Shown here in pieces: positions 1 to 5,376 of a stretch of 5,635 bases of DNA. The notes beneath the pieces are model-generated. The model was not told where the DNA came from. It worked only from the letters and a program-made list of their open reading frames with translations, and did no database searches. The DNA lies in the NCBI GenBank assembly GCA_904502015.1, contig CAJGEA010000136.1, positions 1 to 5,635 of the forward strand, given 5' to 3'. The position numbers and the translations under genes are program-made. The stretch comes from an uncultured Clostridia bacterium (GTDB taxonomy: Bacteria > Bacillota > Clostridia > Oscillospirales > CAG-272). Positions within the stretch are counted from its first letter, which is position 1; every line of letters begins with the position of its first letter.

Positions 1-17
1 CGGGGGCTTCGCCCCCG
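1..17. repeat. GC-rich hairpin at the window edge
   Basis: CGGGGGC and GCCCCCG pair as a 7-bp stem around a three-base TTC loop. The bases after it (ACACAAAAAC) are not a T-tract on the + strand, so it is not a convincing terminator for anything arriving from the left. GCCCCCGACAC at 11-21 recurs exactly at 194-204, inside the right arm of the neighbouring inverted repeat, so this is probably part of the same intergenic repeat family, cut by the window edge. Confidence 0.5.
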
Positions 18-36
18 ACACAAAAACACCAAGGGG

Positions 37-208
37 GGCGGTGTCGGAGGGGGGAACGCCCTCTGACGCGCGGCGAAAGCCGCAAGAAAATTTGCAATAA
101 CTAAAAACATGCGGAACAAGCCCCACCAAAAAACCTTTATGTAATATAGAATTTTTCTTGCACCTACCGGTGCGCGTCGGGGCGCTCAAGGCCGCCCCCG
201 ACACCGCC
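37..208. repeat. MITE-like inverted repeat element with AT-rich core
   Basis: The outer arms, 37-71 and 172-208, are imperfect inverted copies. They share an exact 11-base end (GGCGGTGTCGG, 37-47, against CCGACACCGCC, 198-208), a CGCCC block, and an exact inner block (GACGCGC, 65-71, against GCGCGTC, 172-178). About 27 positions match by hand alignment. Between the arms are about 100 bases, mostly AT-rich, with no credible coding frame. Just inside the left arm is a perfect 5-bp hairpin with a GAAA tetraloop (70-83). Just inside the right arm is a GCACC/GGTGC hairpin (160-173). The layout resembles a small non-autonomous element or a structured intergenic repeat. No target-site duplication was identified, so mobility is inference. 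Confidence 0.5.
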
Positions 209-223
209 GGCCAATCTTTGTTA

Positions 224-250
224 GGTGCAGGGGGCTTTGCCCCCTGCACC
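224..250. repeat. Perfect 12-bp palindromic hairpin, no T-tract
   Basis: GGTGCAGGGGGC (224-235) and its exact reverse complement (239-250) flank a TTT loop. The stem is perfect and very GC-rich. Neither strand has a run of T after it, so an intrinsic terminator is unlikely. It lies 22 bases from the repeat unit at 273-303; the related unit at 1092-1122 is likewise followed closely by a palindromic element. It may therefore be one module of a composite intergenic repeat. Confidence 0.7.
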
Positions 251-272
251 CCCTTAGCACCCGTGGACACAC

Positions 273-303
273 AAATTCAAACAGTTCGATAAACCCCAAT
301 TTG
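273..303 (-). repeat. Inverted copy of the 1092-1122 repeat unit
   Basis: The reverse complement of this stretch matches 1092-1122 at 28 of 31 positions, including an exact 17-base block (CAAATTGGGGTTTATCG) and an exact 11-base block (TGTTTGAATTT). The same 17-base block is also at 999-1015. The MarR gene and its promoter therefore lie between inverted copies of this unit. It is non-coding, and its function is unknown. Confidence 0.75.
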
Positions 304-372
304 ACGCATGGCTGAATCGTTACATATCAATTTGTCGGCACTTTGAAGCGGCGGCGAAATACCGAAAGACTA

Positions 373-400
373 TTGACAAATTGCCGGAATATGGTATAAT
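373..400 (+). promoter_or_regulatory. Sigma-A type promoter of the MarR gene
   Basis: A consensus -35 (TTGACA, 373-378) and a consensus -10 (TATAAT, 395-400) are separated by 16 bases. A TG dinucleotide at 392-393 makes it an extended -10 promoter. Transcription should start near 406-408, about 65 bases before the regulator's start codon. Two perfect hexamers imply high intrinsic strength, which fits a promoter normally held down by a repressor. It is the only strong promoter I find in the window and may also serve the transporter genes downstream. Confidence 0.88.
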
Positions 401-433
401 GTTAATTAGTTAACGGTTAAGCGGTTGACGGTT
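401..433. promoter_or_regulatory. Probable MarR-type operator over the transcription start
   Basis: GTTAATTAGTTAAC (401-414) is an inverted repeat with GTTAA/TTAAC arms around four bases, directly after the -10 and across the predicted start site. AT-rich TTAA-containing palindromes of this sort are typical binding sites for MarR-family dimers, which commonly repress their own promoters. A direct repeat follows: GTTAACGGTT (409-418) and GTTGACGGTT (424-433), nine of ten bases identical, with starts 15 bases apart. It could be a second half-site array. The palindrome is seen; binding by the adjacent regulator is inference. No copy was found before the transporter genes. Confidence 0.55.
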
Positions 434-472
434 GCATTCGGCGGCCGTCTTCCGACCGAAAGGAGGTCGCTT

Positions 473-970
473 ATGTCCGAGCAAAGATTCCCCCCCACGG
501 GCGAATCGCCCCACGAGAAGCCCCCCCACGCCCCCGAATGGGAGGCCATGCACGCCTGCATCCGCGCCATGCGCCTGCATCACGCCACCGTAGAGCGGCG
601 GGTGGGTATGCTGGGGATTCACCACAGCCAGCACCGCACCCTCATGCACCTCGCGCGGGGCGAGCAGATCCCCTCCCAGCGTGAGCTGGCGGCATCGCTG
701 GGCATCAGCCCCGCCGCCATCACAGCCACCCTCAAACGGCTGGAAAAGGAGGGCTACATTGAGCGCGCCATGCCCGACGAGGACAACCGCCGCAACGAGA
801 TTCGCATCACCGAGCAGGGGCGTGCCAAGGTCGAGGAGAGCCGCGCGCTGTTTGACGAGATCGACAGCGCGACCTTCGCGGGCTTTACCGAGGAGGAGCT
901 GGCGACACTCACCGACTACCTGAGGCGAATGAAGGATAACCTCACCGCCTATGGGGAAAGCATAACGTAA
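473..970 (+). CDS. MarR-family winged-helix transcriptional regulator
   Basis: This encodes a 165-residue cytoplasmic DNA-binding protein, a normal length for the family, which acts as a dimer whose affinity for DNA is usually relieved by small phenolic, drug-like or oxidising ligands. The start at 473 is fixed by AAAGGAGG (459-466) six bases upstream; the in-frame GTG at 425 has no such site. The residues in order are a charged, Pro/His-containing N-terminus (1-22), a dimerisation helix (about 23-50), and a winged helix-turn-helix. In the latter, SQRELAASLGIS (68-79) leads into the recognition helix, AAITATLKRLEKEGYI (81-96). The wing, with DEDNRRNEIRITEQG (102-116), is the family's D-x-R-x-x-x-I-x-LT-type signature. 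A C-terminal helix (about 139-160) completes the dimer interface. It sits upstream of an ABC exporter pair in the same direction, so control of that exporter is likely. No ligand can be inferred. Confidence 0.93.
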   Translation: MSEQRFPPTGESPHEKPPHAPEWEAMHACIRAMRLHHATVERRVGMLGIHHSQHRTLMHLARGEQIPSQRELAASLGISPAAITATLKRLEKEGYIERAMPDEDNRRNEIRITEQGRAKVEESRALFDEIDSATFAGFTEEELATLTDYLRRMKDNLTAYGESIT

Positions 971-998
971 TCTCGCCTTTGTCAATCCATTTCCCCGC

Positions 999-1048
999 CA
1001 AATTGGGGTTTATCGGGCACCTGCGGTGCGGCTTTGGATCGGGGATGG
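999..1048 (+). repeat. Repeat module A, left arm
   Basis: It starts with CAAATTGGGGTTTATCGGG (999-1017), a 19-base sequence repeated exactly at 1092-1110, and continues through a small hairpin (GCACC, TGC loop, GGTGC; 1017-1029) to a GGCTTTGGATCGGGGATGG tail. The reverse complement of 1376-1420 matches it with substitutions in both halves of the hairpin stem that keep pairing. Confidence 0.7.
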
Positions 1049-1091
1049 ATCACATAAACCCAACCATCTCACCCGACAAGAGGGTGTATTT

Positions 1092-1122
1092 CAAATTGGG
1101 GTTTATCGGGGTGTTTGAATTT
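1092..1122 (+). repeat. Repeat module B, left arm
   Basis: Its first 19 bases duplicate 999-1017 exactly. The 31-base unit matches the reverse complement of 273-303 at 28 positions. Together with two bases upstream it also matches the reverse complement of 1318-1334. It abuts the double-hairpin element P1. Confidence 0.75.
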
Positions 1123-1126
1123 CGAT

Positions 1127-1193
1127 TGTAGGGGCGCATCACGATGCGCCCGCGGGCGATCGAACTGCAAGCAGTTCATGAATCGCCCCTACA
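1127..1193 (+). repeat. Double-hairpin palindromic repeat P1
   Basis: Ten-base terminal inverted repeats (TGTAGGGGCG and CGCCCCTACA) bound two hairpins. The first is GGGCGCAT/ATGCGCCC (1132-1151) with a four-base loop. The second is GGGCGAT (1154-1160) paired with ATCGCCC (1182-1188), enclosing an inner GAACTGC/GCAGTTC stem (1162-1177). The hairpins meet at the palindrome CCCGCGGG. Elements with GTAGGGGCG ends are, as far as I recall, abundant between genes in some Clostridia genomes; I could not check this. Its reverse complement reappears as P2. Confidence 0.85.
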
Positions 1194-1246
1194 GCCTAAA
1201 AATCCAGGATACCTATACCCGACAAGGAATAACGCTCCTCTATGTC

Positions 1247-1294
1247 GTAGGGGCGATCTGCGATCGCCCGCGGGCGCACACAGTGCGCCCCTAC
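1247..1294 (-). repeat. Double-hairpin palindromic repeat P2, inverted relative to P1
   Basis: GTAGGGGCG and CGCCCCTAC form the ends. Inside are two perfect 8-bp hairpins with three-base loops: GGGCGATC/GATCGCCC (1251-1269) and GGGCGCAC/GTGCGCCC (1272-1290). Read in reverse complement it shares three blocks with P1 in the same order: an 11-base left end, an 18-base centre (TGCGCCCGCGGGCGATCG) and an 11-base right end. Only the loop regions differ (six against five bases, and nineteen against three). Confidence 0.85.
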
Positions 1295-1317
1295 CATGGG
1301 TTGTTATAAACCGTTCA

Positions 1318-1334
1318 ATAAATCCAAATTTGAA
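1318..1334 (-). repeat. Repeat module B', right arm
   Basis: The reverse complement (TTCAAATTTGGATTTAT) matches 1090-1106 at 15 of 17 positions. Its 15-base core AAATCCAAATTTGAA (1320-1334) recurs exactly as a direct repeat at 1408-1422. Confidence 0.6.
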
Positions 1335-1375
1335 GGCACCTTCCCATCGGGGGATAGCAATGGGGTTCTCGATAC

Positions 1376-1422
1376 CCAACCCCGAGCCAGAGCCGTGCCG
1401 CAGGCACAAATCCAAATTTGAA
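1376..1422 (-). repeat. Repeat module A', right arm
   Basis: The reverse complement follows the same course as 999-1048: a CAAATTTGGATTTG start, a hairpin (GTGCC, GCA loop, GGCAC; 1395-1407), then GGCTCTGGCTCGGGGTTGG. About 24 of 31 positions match across the hairpin and tail. The changes in the stem are paired on both sides, so the hairpin is preserved. The last 15 bases are the direct repeat of 1320-1334. Confidence 0.6.
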
Positions 1423-1451
1423 AATCCGCGCCCCTCATTCCTCACCCACCG

Positions 1452-1458
1452 AAAGGAG
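1452..1458 (+). promoter_or_regulatory. Ribosome binding site fixing the GTG start of the first ABC gene
   Basis: AAAGGAG lies six bases before GTG 1465. The wider ACCGAAAGGAG (1448-1458) is identical to the sequence before the MarR gene (455-465), with the same spacing. This supports GTG as the true start, rather than the in-frame upstream codons whose reading would translate palindromic repeat DNA. Confidence 0.88.
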
Positions 1459-1464
1459 AATACC

Positions 1465-3330
1465 GTGTCCAAAAAGCCAAAAGAAACAGCAACCACCGAG
1501 AAGTTCTCGTGGTTCAAATACGTAAAGCCCTACTGGCCCTACTTCGTCATAGGCCCGCTCTGCATGATCGTCGAGGTCATCGGCGAGGTGGTCATGCCTC
1601 GCCTGCTCGCCTATATCATCGACTACGGCGTCAAGCACGAAACCGCCGATATGCCCGCGTGGCTTGGCTGGCTGTACCGCACCCTGCGCACCGACTCGGC
1701 CTTCGTGGTCGCCATTGCCGTCGGCATGGTGCTGACCGCCCTCATTATGATGGTGGGCGGCGTGGGCGGTGCCTACTTCGGCGCCAAGGCGTCGGTCAAC
1801 TTCGCTGCCGACCTGCGTGCCGACATCTACCGCAAGGTGCAGAAATTCTCGTTCTCCAATATTGATAAATTCAACACGGGCTCGCTGGTCACCCGCCTGA
1901 CCAACGACGTCACCCAGATGCAGAATTTCGTCAACACCCTGCTCCGCATGGCGCTCCGCTCCCCGGGTATGCTCATCGGCGCGCTCATCATGGCACTCTC
2001 TCTGAATCCCAAGCTGAGCCTCGTTTTGGCGGTGGCCATCCCCGTCCTATCGGTGGGCATATTCTTCTTCATCCGCGTGGCGTTCCCCCGCTTCCGCGCC
2101 GTGCAGGAGCGCGTGGACGGTCTCAACGCCAATGTGCAGGAGAATATCACCAACGCGCGCGTGGTCAAGTCCTTCGTGCGCGAGGATTTTGAGAGCCGCC
2201 GCTTCGCCGAGACCAACCGCGAGCTGAAGCTGGCGGGCCGCCGCTCCATGCTGACCATGATCTGCATGTCCCCCCTCATGACGTTGTGCATGAACGGCGC
2301 GACGCTGGCGGTGCTGTGGTTCGGCGGCAACATGGTGCTGAACGGCGAGATGCTGGTGGGTGATCTCACCTCCTTCATTACCTACATTACCCAGATATTA
2401 TCCTCCCTCATGATGGTGACCATGCTCTTCATGCAGGCATCCCGTGCTATGGCTTCTGGCCAGCGCATCAAGGCTGTCATGCTGGAGGAGATCGACATTG
2501 CCGACAATGCCGATGCCGTACATACCGTCGAACGCGGCGAGATCGAGTTCCGCGGCGTGACCTTCCGCTACTACAAGAACAGCGAGGGGCGCGTGCTGGA
2601 TGACGTGTCGCTGAAGATCCCCGCAGGCGCGACCGTGGGCGTGATTGGCTCCACGGGCAGCGGCAAGACCACCCTCGTGTCTCTCATCCCCCGTCTGTAC
2701 GACACCGACGAGGGCGAGGTGCTGGTGGACGGTGTCAACGTCCGCGACTACAGCCTCCACGCCCTGCGTGAGGGTGTAGGCATGGTGCTTCAGAAGAACG
2801 TCCTGTTCTCGGGTACCATTGAGGATAACCTGCGCTGGGGCGACGGAGAGGCCGATATGGACACCATTCGCGCCGCCGCCCGTCGGGCGCAGGCCGACGG
2901 ATTTATCACGAGCTTCAAGGAGGGCTACGCCTCCGAGCTGGGGCAGGGAGGCACCAACGTGTCGGGTGGACAGAAGCAACGCCTGTGCATCGCCCGCGCC
3001 TTGCTCAAAAAACCGAAAATTCTGATCCTCGATGACTCCACCAGCGCCGTGGATACCGCCACCGAGGCGCGCATCCGCGAGGCCTTCCGCGAGGAGCTGA
3101 AGGACGCCACCAAGATCATCATCGCCCAGCGCATCACCTCGGTGATGGAGGCCGACATGATCGTGGTGCTCAACGAGGGACGCATCACGGGCGTAGGCAC
3201 GCACGGCGAGCTGCTCCGCTCCAACGTGGAGTACCGTGAAATTTACGATTCGCAAATGGAAAGCACGGCCGAGGCGCAGCGGGTAGCCGAGGCTTCGGTT
3301 GCTCGTCCGAACGGGGAGGTGATGGCGTAA
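1465..3330 (+). CDS. ABC exporter half-transporter, degenerate-site subunit (LmrC/BmrC/TM287-like)
   Basis: This encodes a 621-residue membrane protein, with six transmembrane helices followed by an ATPase domain on the cytoplasmic side. Likely helices are near 24-52, 78-104, 158-180, 183-206, 264-288 and 296-322, joined by long cytoplasmic loops. ATPase motifs are the A-loop Tyr370, Walker A GSTGSGKT (395-402), Q-loop Gln443, signature VSGGQ (499-503) and Walker B ILILD (519-523). Two key residues are altered: the catalytic Glu after Walker B is Asp524 (DDST), and the switch His is Gln555 (IAQRITS). These changes mark the non-hydrolysing site of heterodimeric exporters, so it should not work alone. 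The partner is encoded by the next gene, overlapping by one base. The family exports drugs, lipids or peptides; the substrate here is unknown. The start is GTG, with a good ribosome site. Confidence 0.93.
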   Translation: MSKKPKETATTEKFSWFKYVKPYWPYFVIGPLCMIVEVIGEVVMPRLLAYIIDYGVKHETADMPAWLGWLYRTLRTDSAFVVAIAVGMVLTALIMMVGGVGGAYFGAKASVNFAADLRADIYRKVQKFSFSNIDKFNTGSLVTRLTNDVTQMQNFVNTLLRMALRSPGMLIGALIMALSLNPKLSLVLAVAIPVLSVGIFFFIRVAFPRFRAVQERVDGLNANVQENITNARVVKSFVREDFESRRFAETNRELKLAGRRSMLTMICMSPLMTLCMNGATLAVLWFGGNMVLNGEMLVGDLTSFITYITQILSSLMMVTMLFMQASRAMASGQRIKAVMLEEIDIADNADAVHTVERGEIEFRGVTFRYYKNSEGRVLDDVSLKIPAGATVGVIGSTGSGKTTLVSLIPRLYDTDEGEVLVDGVNVRDYSLHALREGVGMVLQKNVLFSGTIEDNLRWGDGEADMDTIRAAARRAQADGFITSFKEGYASELGQGGTNVSGGQKQRLCIARALLKKPKILILDDSTSAVDTATEARIREAFREELKDATKIIIAQRITSVMEADMIVVLNEGRITGVGTHGELLRSNVEYREIYDSQMESTAEAQRVAEASVARPNGEVMA

Positions 3331-5276
3331 TGGCAGCAAGAAATCTGACTGAGCTTCAAAAGCGATACCATTCGACGGCTCCCGCAGGCCCGATGGGCGG
3401 CATGGGCCCCCGTCCGGGCGGACCGGGCGGCCCGCGCCATATGCAAATGCGCGGCAAGGGTAAGCCCAAGAACAGCGGCGCGACCATCCGCCGTCTGATG
3501 GGCTACATCGCGGCGTACCGCGTCCGTCTTCTGGTGGTGCTTTGCCTCATGCTGATCAATACCGTGACCGCCGTCGCGGGCGCTTACCTGCTTCGCGACG
3601 TCATCAACGCGGTAGACACAACCGTTGAGCCCGGCAAGAGCATTCTCCTTCGCCTGCTGATGCCCGACGCGGTGGCAAGCGGCGTGCTGACCAAGGCCCA
3701 GCGCGTGGAGTGCCTCGGCATCATCCTCGGGGTGCTGGCGTGTATCTATTTTGTGGGCATCGTGACCAATTATATGCAGGGACGGCTGATGCTCACCGTG
3801 TCCCAGAGCGCGGTGGAGAGCATCCGCAACGATCTGTTCGGCAAGCTCCAGCGCCTGCCCGTGCGCTACTTTGACGCGCATCCCACGGGCGAGCTCATGT
3901 CCCGCTTCACTAACGACGTGGATGCCATAGACATGATGATCAACACCACGCTCACGAGCCTGCTTTCGGGTGTCATATCGCTTGCGGGTACGCTCATCAT
4001 GATGGTGTATACCAACGTCTGGCTCACCCTCGTTACCGTGATCTTCGTGCCGCTGTTTACCATGGGCGGTAGTATCATTGCCAAACGGTCGAGTAAGTAC
4101 TACGGTGCCCAGCAGGCCGCTCTCGGTGCTGTGAACGGCTACATTGAGGAAACCGTTACGGGCTCCAAGGTGGTCAAGGTGTTCAACCACGAGGAGGACT
4201 GCGTGACCGAGTTTGAAACCCTCAATAACGATATGCGCGACAAGCAGTTCCGTGCCCAGTTCTACGGCGGCGTGCTGGGCCCCGTGATGCATAACATCTC
4301 GGGTCTGGCGTTCGCCCTGACGGCGGGTGTGGGCGGTCTGCTCTGCATCTTCGCGGGCTTTGACGTGGGAGGACTCACGGTGTTCTGCAACTACTCCCGC
4401 CAGTTCTCCATGCCCATCAATAACATTTCCATGCAGATCACCACGGTGTTCTCGGCGCTTGCAGGCGCGGAGCGCGTGTTCGCCGTTATGGATGCCACCC
4501 CTGAGGCACCCGACCTGCCCGACGCAGTGGGCGTGGGCGAGCTGCGCGGTGAGGTGGTGCTGGATAACGTGAGCTTTGGCTACCGTCCCGACCACACCGT
4601 GCTTCGCCACGTCAGCCTGTACGCCCACGCGGGGCAGAAGATCGCCTTTGTGGGCTCCACGGGCGCGGGTAAAACTACCGTGACCAACCTGCTCAACCGC
4701 TTCTACGACGTGGACGAGGGCAGCATCACCATCGACGGCATTGACATCCGCTCCTACAAGCGCGACGAGCTGCGCGCGAGCATTGCGATGGTCTTGCAGG
4801 ACACCCACCTGTTCACGGGTACCATCATGGAGAACATCCGCTACGGCCGTCCCGATGCCACCGACGAGGAAGTCGTCGAGGCCGCCAAGACCGCCAGCGC
4901 GCACAGCTTTATCATGCGGCTGGAGCATGGGTATCAGACCGTGCTGGAGGGCGACGGCACCAACCTCTCACAGGGCCAGCGCCAGCTTCTCAACATTGCC
5001 CGTGCCGCGATCTCCAAGGCACCCATTCTGGTGCTGGACGAGGCGACCTCCTCGGTAGACACGCGTACCGAACGCCACATCGAGCACGGTATGGATCGGC
5101 TGATGAAGAACCGTACCACCTTCGTCATCGCCCACCGCCTGTCCACGGTGCGTAACGCCAACGCCATCATGGTGCTGGAGAACGGCGAGATCATCGAGCG
5201 CGGCAACCACGAGCAGCTCCTTGCCCTGGGCGGCAGATATTACGAGCTGTACACGGGTAAGAAGGAATTGGATTAA
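3330..5276 (+). CDS. ABC exporter half-transporter, catalytic subunit (LmrD/BmrD/TM288-like)
   Basis: This encodes a 648-residue membrane protein, the partner of the preceding subunit. Its ATG overlaps the previous stop (TAATG), and GGAGG at 3315-3319 lies ten bases upstream, so translation is probably coupled and the two are made in equal amounts. Residues 18-50 form a Gly/Pro/Met-rich basic extension before the first helix, a feature I associate with this subunit type. Likely helices are about 66-88, 128-148, 204-228, 229-250, 318-343 and 347-375. ATPase motifs are the A-loop Tyr418, Walker A GSTGAGKT (442-449), Q-loop Gln490, Walker B ILVLD (566-570), catalytic Glu571 and switch His602, all intact. 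The signature reads LSQGQ (546-550) instead of LSGGQ. This unusual signature faces the degenerate Walker motifs of the partner, while its own intact Walker motifs face the partner's VSGGQ. One consensus and one degenerate ATP site result. Confidence 0.93.
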   Translation: MAARNLTELQKRYHSTAPAGPMGGMGPRPGGPGGPRHMQMRGKGKPKNSGATIRRLMGYIAAYRVRLLVVLCLMLINTVTAVAGAYLLRDVINAVDTTVEPGKSILLRLLMPDAVASGVLTKAQRVECLGIILGVLACIYFVGIVTNYMQGRLMLTVSQSAVESIRNDLFGKLQRLPVRYFDAHPTGELMSRFTNDVDAIDMMINTTLTSLLSGVISLAGTLIMMVYTNVWLTLVTVIFVPLFTMGGSIIAKRSSKYYGAQQAALGAVNGYIEETVTGSKVVKVFNHEEDCVTEFETLNNDMRDKQFRAQFYGGVLGPVMHNISGLAFALTAGVGGLLCIFAGFDVGGLTVFCNYSRQFSMPINNISMQITTVFSALAGAERVFAVMDATPEAPDLPDAVGVGELRGEVVLDNVSFGYRPDHTVLRHVSLYAHAGQKIAFVGSTGAGKTTVTNLLNRFYDVDEGSITIDGIDIRSYKRDELRASIAMVLQDTHLFTGTIMENIRYGRPDATDEEVVEAAKTASAHSFIMRLEHGYQTVLEGDGTNLSQGQRQLLNIARAAISKAPILVLDEATSSVDTRTERHIEHGMDRLMKNRTTFVIAHRLSTVRNANAIMVLENGEIIERGNHEQLLALGGRYYELYTGKKELD

Positions 5277-5299
5277 AGCTCAACCTCAAAGAGAATGGG

Positions 5300-5362
5300 A
5301 TGTGGGATGAAAACTGGCCCGGCGAGATCTCGGAAACCTATTATGTCCGTGTGAATCCCTGA
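5300..5362 (+). other. Short open frame of uncertain status after the exporter genes
   Basis: An ATG at 5300 opens a 20-codon frame ending at TGA 5360-5362, reading M followed by WDENWPGEISETYYVRVNP. The same frame stays open upstream across the end of the exporter gene, adding NLKENG just before the Met. The composition (two Trp, two Tyr, acidic) and the codon choice look more protein-like than chance intergenic DNA. There is only a weak AAAGAG upstream (5288-5293). It may be a gene remnant, a tiny peptide or chance. I do not recognise it. Confidence 0.2.
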
Positions 5363-5376
5363 GCTACTTAAAAAAT

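Larger units (their letters stand above)
999..1420. repeat. Large imperfect inverted repeat with mirrored modules
   Basis: Modules appear in the order A (999-1048), B (1092-1122), P1 (1127-1193), then in reverse complement P2 (1247-1294), B' (1318-1334), A' (1376-1420). The symmetry centre is close to 1210-1215 for every pair, and spacings correspond: A to B starts 93 bases, A' to B' ends 88; B to P1 36 bases, P2 to B' 38. Stretches between A and B also align in reverse complement (for example 14 of 20 positions around 1070-1089). The arms are therefore two diverged head-to-head copies of one roughly 190-base unit, or one folded unit. If transcribed, the RNA could form a long branched stem ending about 30 bases before the exporter's ribosome site. 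Alignments were made by hand. Confidence 0.65.
971..1464. other. 494-bp non-coding gap between regulator and exporter
   Basis: No credible gene is seen here. The open frame that runs into the exporter gene from 1144 crosses palindromic repeats and lacks an internal ribosome site until 1452. Most of the gap is a mirrored repeat structure (999-1420). I find no consensus promoter: TATAAA at 1305-1310 has no -35 partner at the right distance, and TTGAAG at 1330-1335 has only a poor -10. No copy of the operator palindrome at 401-414 is present. The exporter genes are thus either read through from the regulator's promoter or use a weak or unrecognised one. There is no T-tract terminator after the regulator's stop codon. 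Confidence 0.7.

Noticed and set aside
109..144. Eleven-codon open frame starting at ATG 109 in the AT-rich core.
   Set aside because: It is very short, has no ribosome site, and lies within the inverted-repeat element.
224..250. Intrinsic terminator.
   Set aside because: The stem is excellent, but neither strand has a following T-tract, and no gene ends nearby.
410..985. Antisense open frame covering the MarR gene.
   Set aside because: It is a shadow of a clear winged-helix gene; no ribosome site or recognisable domain was seen.
999..1110. CRISPR array, because of two exact 19-base repeats.
   Set aside because: There are only two direct copies, with a 74-base gap; other copies are inverted and diverged, and no cas gene is present.
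1127..1294. Terminator, tRNA-like gene or riboswitch in the hairpin-rich gap.
   Set aside because: There is no T-tract, no tRNA cloverleaf consensus and no riboswitch core I can recognise. The two copies are inverted relative to each other, which points to a repeat family.
1305..1310. TATAAA as the -10 of an exporter promoter.
   Set aside because: The position 16-18 bases upstream falls inside the P2 palindrome and has no -35-like sequence.
1144..1464. N-terminal extension of the first ABC protein by about 107 residues.
   Set aside because: It would translate palindromic repeat DNA into non-family text. GTG 1465 has a strong, well-spaced ribosome site and gives the usual family length.
3243..4928. 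Long antisense open frame of about 560 codons across the two exporter genes.
   Set aside because: It lies opposite two genes with complete, correctly ordered family motifs. Its translation is His/Ala/Gly-rich without recognisable domains, as expected for the reverse of GC-rich codons.
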